Source of the DNA: Spirosomataceae bacterium
Lineage (GTDB): Bacteria > Bacteroidota > Bacteroidia > Cytophagales > Spirosomataceae
Direction: 5' to 3'
Assembly (NCBI GenBank): GCA_022702045.1
Contig: JAKONH010000377.1
Coordinates: 1 to 47,273, forward strand
DNA: 47,273 bases
Shown here: piece after piece, positions 37,428-46,037 of the stretch
Position numbering within the stretch: position 1 is the first letter of the stretch
Layout: every line of letters starts with the position of its first letter
The notes under the pieces: generated by a model
The model's input: the letters and a program-made list of their open reading frames with translations, nothing else
The model's database searches: none
What the model was told of the DNA's origin: nothing
Translations under genes and position numbers: made by a program

Positions 37428-37546
37428 GCTAACTGAAAGCAGTGTTGAGCTTGTAGGATGATAATGGGCGTCCTGCATGCCACGTCAGGCTCCTTCAGCG
37501 ATTCGCACGAAAATTGTACTTTAGTCCACTAGATTCATACCAATAA

Positions 37547-37759
37547 ATGCCTGAAGAAATGAGAGAGACTAAGGTTGAAGCCCTGATTTACTACTCGAAA
37601 GTGACGCTCGATTCAGAACACATTCTGAAAGCATCTAAAGAGGAAATTCAGGCAAAGCTCGACGACTACATGGCTCGAGGATACAGGTTAACTAACACCA
37701 CGTCTACTAATTTCGGGTTTGCCATTTACATCTACCTGTTTTTCGAAAAAGAAGTCTAG
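37547..37759 (+). CDS. Small hypothetical protein
   Basis: 70-aa ORF, MPEEMRETKVEALIYYSKVTLDSEHILKASKEEIQAKLDDYMARGY. Confidence 0.5.
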   Translation: MPEEMRETKVEALIYYSKVTLDSEHILKASKEEIQAKLDDYMARGYRLTNTTSTNFGFAIYIYLFFEKEV

Positions 37760-37899
37760 TTGATTTTTTGCTTTGCGTGGGGTGGCTTATTGGCAGAAGA
37801 CAGTAGCAACCGAGCGAGTAATGCATTCAGCTTGTTCAGTTTGATGAACTGCGCATCTGACAAGCGTAACGGTAGGTAGTAGATACATAGTTGTAGCAT
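37756..37899 (-). CDS. Candidate small protein (47 aa), convergent with overlapping stop
   Basis: MLQLCIYYLPLRLSDAQFIKLNKLNALLARLLLSSANKPPHAKQKIN*; below the ORF-track cutoff. Confidence 0.35.
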   Translation of the reverse strand: MLQLCIYYLPLRLSDAQFIKLNKLNALLARLLLSSANKPPHAKQKIN

Positions 37900-38027
37900 T
37901 TGACTACCGGATTAACCACCTTCGTCGGCCAGCAGTGGGCTTCCCATTAGAATATCCTGGAATCGCAATGCCAAGCGTAGGTCGGGTACAATAAATATAG
38001 CTCACTTTTTATACGCTGATTGACACT

Positions 38028-38282
38028 ATGTTTTCAACCAAAGATTACACCAGCATGACGCTAAACGAGTTAGCGTCGGAAGAAAAAAAAGTTAAAGACC
38101 AACGAATTCCGTTTGCTTTTCTTATTGGGCTTATGGTTGGTATCGCTGTATGGTCAGCTGCTCATAAAGGATTTTTGTTGCCCGTCGCTCTGATGGGTGT
38201 TGCCTTATTGGTTGGTTCTCATCATTCAAAAAACCTGAAGGGTATACAGGCGGAAATTATCCGTAGGGAGACACTCGGTTAA
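38028..38282 (+). CDS. Small hypothetical membrane protein
   Basis: 84 aa with two hydrophobic segments: FAFLIGLMVGIAVWSAA and GFLLPVALMGVALLVG. Confidence 0.6.
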   Translation: MFSTKDYTSMTLNELASEEKKVKDQRIPFAFLIGLMVGIAVWSAAHKGFLLPVALMGVALLVGSHHSKNLKGIQAEIIRRETLG

Positions 38283-38523
38283 GCAACGTTTCTGTACAGG
38301 CAGCATTAGCCGGGTTCAACGCTGACCAGTGCAAGTCCGTAGTTTAGTGAGACGAGCGCATCAACGAGCGATAGTCCCTTCGGGTACGGTTCGTCAGGTA
38401 CCTGTGTGTTCAGAACCCATAGCCCTGTCCGTAAAATACTGTAGACAGTTTGATAGGTTTGCGGTTAATTAGCGAGAAAATAACCTGAAGCAACGGCTTG
38501 CAAAGCCACAATCAATTCAATCG

Positions 38524-39504
38524 ATGCTGTATCCGCTGACGTTTGATACTATTTTCAAAGACAAAATCTGGGGTGGCCAGAAGATAAAAACCGTGCTTGG
38601 CAAGGACTTCGCTCCACTGCCAAACTGCGGTGAAACCTGGGAGGTGTCCGATGTCGAAGGCAATGTGTCGGTGGTGAAAGAAGGTAATCTGAAAGGTGAG
38701 TCGCTTCGTGATCTGGTGGCTCAATACAAAGAGGAGCTGGTTGGAAAGCATGTCTACCAACAATACGGCGATCGGTTCCCGCTGCTCATCAAGTTTATCG
38801 ACGCCAACGACGACTTGTCGATTCAGGTGCATCCCAATGACGAACTGGCCAAGCAGCGTGGCAGCGGCTACGGCAAAACCGAGATGTGGTATATCATGCA
38901 GGCCGACGAAGGCGCTAAGCTTAACTCGGGTTTCAACCGGGAAGTGTCGAAAGAAGAGTACGTACAGGCCGTCGCCGATAATACCATTCAGGACATACTG
39001 AATATTGAACCGGCTAAGCCCGGAGATGTCTTTTTCCTGCCTGCCGGTCGCGTGCATTATATCGGAAAAGGACTACTACTGGCTGAGATTCAGCAAACCT
39101 CCGATACGACGTACCGCATCTACGACTTCGACCGTGTCGATCAGACGACCGGCGAAAAGCGTGAACTGCATACCGAACTGGCTGTCGACGCGATCGACTA
39201 TCACCACTACAATCAGTACAAAACGCAGTACGTATCGGAAGAGAACGCCAGTGTCAACGCCGTTAAGAGTGATTATTTCGTAACCAATGTGCTGAACTTT
39301 AATCAGGAGGTAGCGCACGATTACACCCAGATCGATTCATTCGTCATCCTGATTTGCGTTGGTGGCGGCCTGACTATCGAAGCCGAAGGTGGTTACCACG
39401 TATCGCTGAAAATGGGGCAGTGTGCGCTGATTCCCGCTTCCGTGCAGCAAGTGACCCTCGTTCCCGACGGCGACATGACCGTACTCGAAACGTACGTGCC
39501 GTAG
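38524..39504 (+). CDS. manA: Type I phosphomannose isomerase (class I mannose-6-phosphate isomerase)
   Basis: YPLTFDTIFKDKIWGGQKIKTVLGK, GETWEVSDVEGNVS, FPLLIKFIDANDDLSIQVHPNDELAKQRGSGYGKTEMWYIMQADEGAKL, PGDVFFLPAGRVHYIGKGLLLAEIQQTSDTTYRIYDFDR. Confidence 0.94.
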   Translation: MLYPLTFDTIFKDKIWGGQKIKTVLGKDFAPLPNCGETWEVSDVEGNVSVVKEGNLKGESLRDLVAQYKEELVGKHVYQQYGDRFPLLIKFIDANDDLSIQVHPNDELAKQRGSGYGKTEMWYIMQADEGAKLNSGFNREVSKEEYVQAVADNTIQDILNIEPAKPGDVFFLPAGRVHYIGKGLLLAEIQQTSDTTYRIYDFDRVDQTTGEKRELHTELAVDAIDYHHYNQYKTQYVSEENASVNAVKSDYFVTNVLNFNQEVAHDYTQIDSFVILICVGGGLTIEAEGGYHVSLKMGQCALIPASVQQVTLVPDGDMTVLETYVP

Positions 39505-39506
39505 AT

Positions 39507-39590
39507 GCGTAGCCCAGCCCACCAGGCCTGGTAGCCGTCAGGCTCACTTTAGTCGCTGTCGCGTAGCCCAGACCTCCAGGTCTGGGTACG
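39507..39590. repeat. Two related palindromic repeat units in the manA/VCBS convergent intergenic region
   Basis: GCGTAGCCCAGCCCACCAGGCCTGGTAGCCG (39507-39537) and GCGTAGCCCAGACCTCCAGGTCTGGGTACG (39561-39590; arms CCCAGACCT/AGGTCTGGG). Confidence 0.65.
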
Positions 39591-39592
39591 CA

Positions 39593-41155
39593 TCAATGCA
39601 ACCTGTTTCGCAACAATAAAACACCCGCGCCGGGTTGTCGCCATTGATTCATTAGGTTGACGTGGCGGTGATGAGTAGGACGGAAGAATGCACCTAATAA
39701 TAGGTCTAGGTCGCCGTCATGATCGACGTCGCCGGACTCCAGTGTCAGCCAACGCCCTCGGCTATTGTTCGTGAATGTTTGTGGTAAGAACTGCCAGTTA
39801 CCTTTGTTTTCAAAATAAGCGAAACTGGCATTGGGTTGCCGGTCGTAATCGGGAAACTGAGCGATGGTTGCCATATCCAGATCACCATCGTTGTCGAAGT
39901 CTCGCACCAGCGTCTGCGTGGCTCCGTAGAGCGGATAAAACCAGTACTGCCTAAAACGAAATCGGCCGTCGTTGCGAAAAATGCGAATGCCGTGGTACGG
40001 CTTGGCAATTATTGAGTAATCAGCATTGTCGCCGTTGGTGTAGATCAGATCAGGCGCACCATCCTGATCGATATCGGCCAGCTCGATGAAGCTGGAGCCA
40101 TACACTGGCGGAAAGCGCAGTAGTATTGTCTTACGAAATGTGCCGTCGTGCTGATTGTAGTAGGCTGCAATCTGCTCGTCGCCCTGCGTCAATAGCGCCA
40201 GAATATCGGGCCAGCCGTCCGCGTTCAGGTCACGAACGATGGTCTGACGCGCACCCGGTACCGGATCGAGCTCATGTTCCCGATAGCCACTTGCTGTCTG
40301 CTCAAACCAGCTTAGTTTACCCAGGTAGTGACCGAACTGGGCAATAACCTGATCGTCCCGACCGTCGCGGTTCAGATCGGCCGTTGTTACCTGTACGGGC
40401 CGGTTGAGTTGCTGAATTTGTGGCGACACCGCTTTTCCGGGCATATCAATCGGTCCCCAACTGCCTGCCAATCGATCGTTTGGATTCAACACGCCAACCT
40501 GTAAGACGTTGAGTGTTCCATTCTTCGACCGATGCAGATCGACCGGCGGACTGCTTAACTGCATGGAGTCTACGCGTTTGAGCGTCTGATCAAGTGCCAC
40601 TAACTGACCTTGCTGCGTACCTGCCCAAATACGATTAACAGATGAATCGTAGCGCAACAGCGTAACCTGCGCATCAACTGACTGGGGCGACGGTTCAGGC
40701 CGGAACAGTGACAGATTAGTACGCAAAGGTTTATGGGCTGGCTGAGTCGGCAGACTGTCTGGGGCGTGTGTTGTATAATAGTCTACGATTTTCTGCCAGT
40801 CGGCGGGGGCTAGTGTTGGCCGCTCCGGGAAGATGTTGGCTTCGATAAGACGTGTTAGTTCGGCCTGGTCGCTGAACTGTCCCAGGGCCTGCATCTGTTG
40901 CATCGACTGCCCCATACGAAGAGCCATTTGCGGTAATACACCCATCCGCCACGTTTTCTTGTCAAGCAAGGCTGGGTCGGGCAAGGTATGACAGCTAGCG
41001 CAGTAGGTTTGTGCCAGTTGCCGTCCGGTTAATGCTGTCGGCTGCGGTGGGGCGGAGGTACCATCCGCGTCGCGGGTTGAGGACGATTGGCAGGTAAAAC
41101 AAAGAAGCGGTATCGTTAGAAGAAGGGCTGCCAGCCAAAGAAGTCGCATGGACAA
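39593..41155 (-). CDS. Lipoprotein with c-type heme motif and VCBS/FG-GAP repeats
   Basis: Lipobox LLCFTC; LAQTYCASCHTLPDPALLDKKTWRMGVLPQMALRMG; repeated DLNRDGRDD, DLNADGWPD, DIDQDGAPD, DFDNDGDLD, DVDHDGDLD. Confidence 0.88.
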   Translation of the reverse strand: MSMRLLWLAALLLTIPLLCFTCQSSSTRDADGTSAPPQPTALTGRQLAQTYCASCHTLPDPALLDKKTWRMGVLPQMALRMGQSMQQMQALGQFSDQAELTRLIEANIFPERPTLAPADWQKIVDYYTTHAPDSLPTQPAHKPLRTNLSLFRPEPSPQSVDAQVTLLRYDSSVNRIWAGTQQGQLVALDQTLKRVDSMQLSSPPVDLHRSKNGTLNVLQVGVLNPNDRLAGSWGPIDMPGKAVSPQIQQLNRPVQVTTADLNRDGRDDQVIAQFGHYLGKLSWFEQTASGYREHELDPVPGARQTIVRDLNADGWPDILALLTQGDEQIAAYYNQHDGTFRKTILLRFPPVYGSSFIELADIDQDGAPDLIYTNGDNADYSIIAKPYHGIRIFRNDGRFRFRQYWFYPLYGATQTLVRDFDNDGDLDMATIAQFPDYDRQPNASFAYFENKGNWQFLPQTFTNNSRGRWLTLESGDVDHDGDLDLLLGAFFRPTHHRHVNLMNQWRQPGAGVLLLRNRLH

Positions 41156-41244
41156 AGATAACCGGGTCGTGGATTTTTTATAAACGCTGTAAGCCAGAAC
41201 GCCCGGAAATGAGTTGTTTTACCTACTGGATAAACCCACCTACT

Positions 41245-42717
41245 ATGAATTGTTTTGTTGGGGTCGACGTAGGGACAACCAACGTTAAGGCACTTGCGCT
41301 GTTGCCATCCGACCTGAATACCATTCTGGCCCATGCTTCAGCCAGTGTTGACACGATAAATCCCGAACCGGGTCAGGCTGAACAGGACGTAACCGCTATC
41401 TGGAATGCGCTGGTGACCGTGATGGCCGATGTCAACCGGCAACTGGCAAAAGCGGGTCACACGGCTTCACACGTAGCGTTTAGCACGGCAATGCATAGTC
41501 TGCTGGCAATGGACAATGTGGGGAAACCGATGAGCCATGCCATTCTCTGGTCTGACAACCGGGCCGAAGCGCAGGCGAATGTATTGCGTACAAGCCAGAA
41601 AGCACTGGGCGACGCAATCTACCAGCAAACCGGTACGCCCATTCATCCAATGATCCCGCTTTGTAAGCTGGCCTGGATGCAGCAGCATGATCCACGACTG
41701 TTGCACCGGGCTGCGCGGTTTGGGTCTATCAAGGAATACTTGTGGCATCGACTGACCGGAGCGTTCGAAATTGATTTTTCGATGGCTACGGCTACTGGTC
41801 TCTTCGACCCCGCCAAACAGCAATGGTGTCAGCAATCTATTTCGTTTGCCGGTGTTCGCCCCGATCAGCTATCAGCCTTTGTTCCGACGACACAACAACG
41901 GCCTTTACTGGTCAATGACGATACGGCGAAGCTCGGCTTTTCGGCAAACGTGACACTGGTTATTGGTGCATCGGATGGCTGTCTGGCTAACCTGGGCGCA
42001 GGCGGCATCAAGCCGGGCGTAACAACCCTGACAATTGGTACCAGCGGGGCTATTCGGCAAACCGTCAGGCAACCGCTTCGTGACCCCCATGGCCGCTTAT
42101 TCTGCTATTGGCTCGACAAGGACCATTACGTAGTTGGTGGCCCGACCAACAACGGCGGTAACGTGCTGGAGTGGGTCGAGCAATTGGTACAGAAAGAAAC
42201 GCAGACGGTCCTTGATGAAGCCGGAACAATAGCGCCCGGTGCCGATGGCTTGCTGTTTCTGCCCTATCTACAGGGCGAACGTGCCCCGCTATGGAATGCA
42301 GCTGCCCGTGGCGCTTACCTCAATATTGATTTCCAACACACGCAGGCCCACTTTATTCGGGCTGCGCTGGAAGGTGTTTTATTCAATCTGCTTAGTATCA
42401 ATCAGCTGCTGACCCGGCAGATCGGGCCGTCGCGGGTGATTCACGCGAATGGAGGTTTTGCCCAGTCGCGGCTGTGGGTGCAGATGCTGGCCGACATGGC
42501 GGGTATTCCGGTACGGCTGAATGCCAGCAACGAAAGTGGATCGATGGGGGGGATTTTGCTGATCTGTAAAGCGCTGGGACTCGTGAAATCGTTAGACGAA
42601 GCTGCTGATCGCATTTCGTTTGGTGACACGATCCAGCCCGATCCAACCCGTAGCCGGGCTTATCAGCAGGTTTTCCAAAACTGGGAAAAAGGTAGAACCC
42701 AACTGCTTAACGACTAA
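41245..42717 (+). CDS. FGGY-family carbohydrate kinase (gluconokinase/xylulokinase-like)
   Basis: MNCFVGVDVGTTNVKALAL, AILWSDNRAEAQ, IGASDGCLANLGAGGIKPGVTTLTIGTSGAIR, LPYLQGERAPLWNAAARGAYLNI, RVIHANGGFAQSRLWVQMLADMAGIPV. Confidence 0.92.
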   Translation: MNCFVGVDVGTTNVKALALLPSDLNTILAHASASVDTINPEPGQAEQDVTAIWNALVTVMADVNRQLAKAGHTASHVAFSTAMHSLLAMDNVGKPMSHAILWSDNRAEAQANVLRTSQKALGDAIYQQTGTPIHPMIPLCKLAWMQQHDPRLLHRAARFGSIKEYLWHRLTGAFEIDFSMATATGLFDPAKQQWCQQSISFAGVRPDQLSAFVPTTQQRPLLVNDDTAKLGFSANVTLVIGASDGCLANLGAGGIKPGVTTLTIGTSGAIRQTVRQPLRDPHGRLFCYWLDKDHYVVGGPTNNGGNVLEWVEQLVQKETQTVLDEAGTIAPGADGLLFLPYLQGERAPLWNAAARGAYLNIDFQHTQAHFIRAALEGVLFNLLSINQLLTRQIGPSRVIHANGGFAQSRLWVQMLADMAGIPVRLNASNESGSMGGILLICKALGLVKSLDEAADRISFGDTIQPDPTRSRAYQQVFQNWEKGRTQLLND

Positions 42718-42741
42718 ACATACACTTAGCGTAAAGTTTAT

Positions 42742-42783
42742 ACGGTCTTCTCGGGAAATCAACCGAAGGAGACCGTTTTTTTG
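42742..42783 (+). terminator. Intrinsic terminator after the FGGY kinase
   Basis: ACGGTCTTCTCGG ... CCGAAGGAGACCGT followed by TTTTTTT. Confidence 0.85.
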
Positions 42784-43068
42784 TGCCGGCTATTGTTGTT
42801 CACGAAAATGGATAACTACCTATAGTTATATTTTGTCTGCCAAACAAACAAGCTTGATTAGCTGGCTATCAAAATAATACAATACCATTTATTGCTATAG
42901 ATGAAGAATCTGTTGTACAATTCGCCTATTCAGTGAAAAATAAAAGGCGATTTTTGTATTATTCTAATTCGACAAAACTATACAGGCAAACCTATTGGTT
43001 ATTTATGTGTCTAAAAGAGGAGACAGCAGCTGCGTCTACTCATTGATTACAAATAAATTAGACAGGAT

Positions 43069-43245
43069 ATGAATACGTCACTTGTCATCAGAAACGAAAG
43101 TACTCCCAAGAGGGCACTTTATAAATTTTTTACGTTGACCATACGGCGCATCACTGTTTTTGTCGCGCGTAACCCGGCTATTTTCGAAGGGGCTGCTCAC
43201 ACGAATGCCCCCTTCGGCGGAAACCTGTTAAATAGCCGTTTTTAA
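43069..43245 (+). CDS. Candidate small protein/peptide (58 aa)
   Basis: MNTSLVIRNESTPKRALYKFFTLTIRRITVFVARNPAIFEGAAHTNAPFGGNLLNSRF*; below the ORF-track cutoff; its 3' half overlaps a nested hairpin. Confidence 0.35.
   Translation: MNTSLVIRNESTPKRALYKFFTLTIRRITVFVARNPAIFEGAAHTNAPFGGNLLNSRF
43175..43243 (+). terminator. Nested hairpin with terminal T tract
   Basis: Outer CGGCTATTT (43175-43183) / AAATAGCCG (43230-43238); inner GAAGGGG (43186-43192) / CCCCTTC (43209-43215); then TTTTT. Confidence 0.65.
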
Positions 43246-43294
43246 TTCATTCGACAAACCTGTTCGGTTCGATACGAACATAATCAATACAACC

Positions 43295-43600
43295 ATGAAT
43301 CGCTTCTCAGTTATCTATCAGTACAAAGGACAGTATCACCACGTTGGCCGGCATACACTCGATGAGGCCAAGGCCACACTTGAGACCATCGCCAACTCGG
43401 GCAGCCGTAAAGCCATTGGTATTTACGACGACAAAACCGAGCTGTTCAGTTGGGAGCCCAATCGGCAGGATCAGTACGATCAGTCGCCGATCGAAACACA
43501 GGGCCGGCTAGGTGAGCAGATAATTCATATCGCACAGGCGCTGCGTCGACGCGACATGAATTGGCGGGGTGAATTTCAACGGCCCAGTCTGTTTGCCTAA
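43295..43600 (+). CDS. Hypothetical protein (101 aa)
   Basis: MNRFSVIYQYKGQYHHVGRHTLDEAKATLETIANSGSRKAIGIYDDKTELFSWEPN; coherent ORF ending just before a convergent palindrome. Confidence 0.65.
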   Translation: MNRFSVIYQYKGQYHHVGRHTLDEAKATLETIANSGSRKAIGIYDDKTELFSWEPNRQDQYDQSPIETQGRLGEQIIHIAQALRRRDMNWRGEFQRPSLFA

Positions 43601-43605
43601 AATAA

Positions 43606-43642
43606 GTAATCAGTTGGCCTGAGAATCAGGCCAACTGATTAC
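43606..43642. terminator. Perfect 17-bp palindrome with GAA loop at a convergent junction
   Basis: GTAATCAGTTGGCCTGA GAA TCAGGCCAACTGATTAC; overlaps the kup stop codon. Confidence 0.7.
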
Positions 43643-45609
43643 GATTGGTTGAATGGGTGCTTCAGTTTTGATGGCACCCGACTCATCGATAGTCGCTTGG
43701 GTGAACGGATAAGTAGCGGTACGGCCTCCGTAACGACATTGCTGGTATCCAGTCCGTACGCTTCTTTGGTCGACAAGGAAATGCGCTTTATCAGCAGGTA
43801 GCCGGTCATGACCAGTTGTTGCCTGAACGTGAGTTCGTTGTCGTACGACAAAAACTTGCGGAACAGCACAAAACGAAAATCGCCACCAATCCGGTGCAGG
43901 TTCAGCGATCGATATTTTACATCGATTGTCACTTCTTTGTCGGCTACCATATCCTGTACAACCTGGCGGAAAAGCAGATTAAGGCGCGGCTCAACACGGA
44001 AACCCAAGTAAAAAGTGACAAAATAGACATCCTCTGACGCCAGTGTATCGACCTTATAGCGCATATCGTACGGGGTATCTTCCACACAAACGTGAATAAA
44101 CCAGTAGATATCGGCGCGCTTAGGTGCCCGGTTCAAGATCGAAAACAACGTTTCGTTTTCGATTTTATCGTAAGTGTCTGCTGAGGTCATGTAAACCAAA
44201 TGCGTCGCGTATTTGGGGATGTTGAGATCGTTACTTAGTTCTTTCAAGGCGGGTAAATTACCCGGCAAGGTGTCATAACGGATCAGGCTACTAGTCAGTG
44301 CTTCGCCTTGATACCAGAACACCATCATAGTCATCAGTAGTAGCCCCAAGGTAACCGAAATCCAGCCACCTTCTTCAAACTTGACCAGGTTGGCGATCAA
44401 AAAGGTAATCTCGACGGTGAGAAATAGACCGGTGATTAGTACGATCAGTATGGTATTGATTCGTTTGACGCGCAGGTAAGCACTAATCAACAGGGTAGAC
44501 ATCAACATGGTAAGCGTGACGGCTAGTCCGAAGGCGGCTTCCATGTTTTTCGATTCCCGGAAATGTAGAACGATCAGGATGCAGCCAGCCATCAGGCCCC
44601 AGTTCACGAATGGAACGTACAACTGTCCCCGTTCGTCGGATGGGTAGGCTACGCGTTGCCGTGGCCAGAAATTCAGGCGCATGGCTTCGCCAACGAGTGT
44701 GAAGGCCCCACTGATAAGCGCCTGCGACGCAATAATCGTAGCCATTGTCGCTATAATAATACTGAATACTTTCAGCGACTCTGGAACCGTGCTGTAAAAC
44801 GCACCGGTATCGTCGATCTGTTGCCCCAGATGCTGCATTAGATACGCTGTCTGACCGGCGTAGGAGAGGAGCAGCGTTAATTTGACGTACACCCAGCTCA
44901 CCCGAATGTTGCCGCGCCCGCAGTGACCCATATCGGAATACAGCGCTTCTGCACCCGTTGTACACAGGAAAATGCCGCCCAGTAGCCAGAATCCGCCCGG
45001 ATAATCGCGTAGGAAGCGTAAGCCATAGAGGGGATTGATTGCCTTCAGTACTGATGGTTCATTCAGTAACGCATACAAGCCAATCGCACCGATAAAGGTA
45101 AACCACACCAGCATAACCGGTCCAAACAAACGACCGAGCTGCTGTGTTCCGAATTGCTGACTAACAAATAGCGCAATGAGGATGCCGATAACAATCGGGA
45201 CTGTGTTGAGCGTTGGATAGAAAATGAGCAAGCCCTCGATTGCCGACGACACAGAGATGGGTGGTGTGATCAATCCATCGGCCAGTAGAAAGGCCCCGCC
45301 AACGATGGCCGGTACCATCAGCCACTTACCCGAAAAGCGTCGTACCAGCGCGTACAGCGAAAAAATGCCGCCTTCGCCGTTGTTATCCGCCCGTAGGGTA
45401 ATAATGACGTATTTGATTGTCGTCTGTAGCGTCAGTGTCCAGATAATACAGGACAGGGTTCCCAGTACCAATGTTTCAGTTAACGACTTGCCGCGTACGA
45501 CAGCTGATATAGTATAAAGCGGGGAAGTGCCAATATCACCAAAAACGATACCGATGGCTACTAGTAATCCTTGCGGAGAAATTTTGTCAATAAATGTGCG
45601 GGAGGACAT
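43639..45609 (-). CDS. kup: KUP/HAK/KT family potassium transporter
   Basis: GIVFGDIGTSPLYTISAVV, DNNGEGGIFSLYALVRR, LLADGLITPPISVSSAIEGL, FLCTTGAEALYSDMGHCGRGNIRVSW, SQALISGAFTLVGEAMRLNFWPRQRV. Confidence 0.96.
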   Translation of the reverse strand: MSSRTFIDKISPQGLLVAIGIVFGDIGTSPLYTISAVVRGKSLTETLVLGTLSCIIWTLTLQTTIKYVIITLRADNNGEGGIFSLYALVRRFSGKWLMVPAIVGGAFLLADGLITPPISVSSAIEGLLIFYPTLNTVPIVIGILIALFVSQQFGTQQLGRLFGPVMLVWFTFIGAIGLYALLNEPSVLKAINPLYGLRFLRDYPGGFWLLGGIFLCTTGAEALYSDMGHCGRGNIRVSWVYVKLTLLLSYAGQTAYLMQHLGQQIDDTGAFYSTVPESLKVFSIIIATMATIIASQALISGAFTLVGEAMRLNFWPRQRVAYPSDERGQLYVPFVNWGLMAGCILIVLHFRESKNMEAAFGLAVTLTMLMSTLLISAYLRVKRINTILIVLITGLFLTVEITFLIANLVKFEEGGWISVTLGLLLMTMMVFWYQGEALTSSLIRYDTLPGNLPALKELSNDLNIPKYATHLVYMTSADTYDKIENETLFSILNRAPKRADIYWFIHVCVEDTPYDMRYKVDTLASEDVYFVTFYLGFRVEPRLNLLFRQVVQDMVADKEVTIDVKYRSLNLHRIGGDFRFVLFRKFLSYDNELTFRQQLVMTGYLLIKRISLSTKEAYGLDTSNVVTEAVPLLIRSPKRLSMSRVPSKLKHPFNQS

Positions 45610-46037
45610 ATAGGAATAAAACGCAGTCTATTTAGTCAGACTACCCATAGAACGGGCTATAGGTTTTTTAAAATTTGATTAATGAGGTATATACAGCTTA
45701 TATGGGCTACAGAACAATCATGAAAATTGGCCGGCTACGTCAAGTTTGCTCCCACTTATGCTATAGCGATTTAGACAAATCGGATAAACAGCAGCAATTT
45801 TTTGAAAAAAAGAAAAGCTGCTTACTTTACCGGATCATGCTATAAGGAGAGACTGATAAAAATAAGATCAAGCGATTATTGGTAAATAACGGAAAGCAGT
45901 CACCTTTGCCAATCAGCAAGTATAAAGGGCTGGTAGTGCACACGGCAGTCGTGGCGACTTGCGAATCGACTTGATTCAAATAGATTGCAGATAGATCACT
46001 TAATGGCTAGTGCGCATGGTCATTGTTTCATTCACGT

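Noticed and set aside
44483-44965. 160-aa alternate-frame ORF within kup
   Set aside because: Overlaps the clear kup frame; no independent support.
45796-45830. AGCAGC...TTTTTTG AAAAAA...GCTGCT imperfect palindrome upstream of the aldolase
   Set aside because: Mostly homopolymer pairing with unequal arms; too weak to call.
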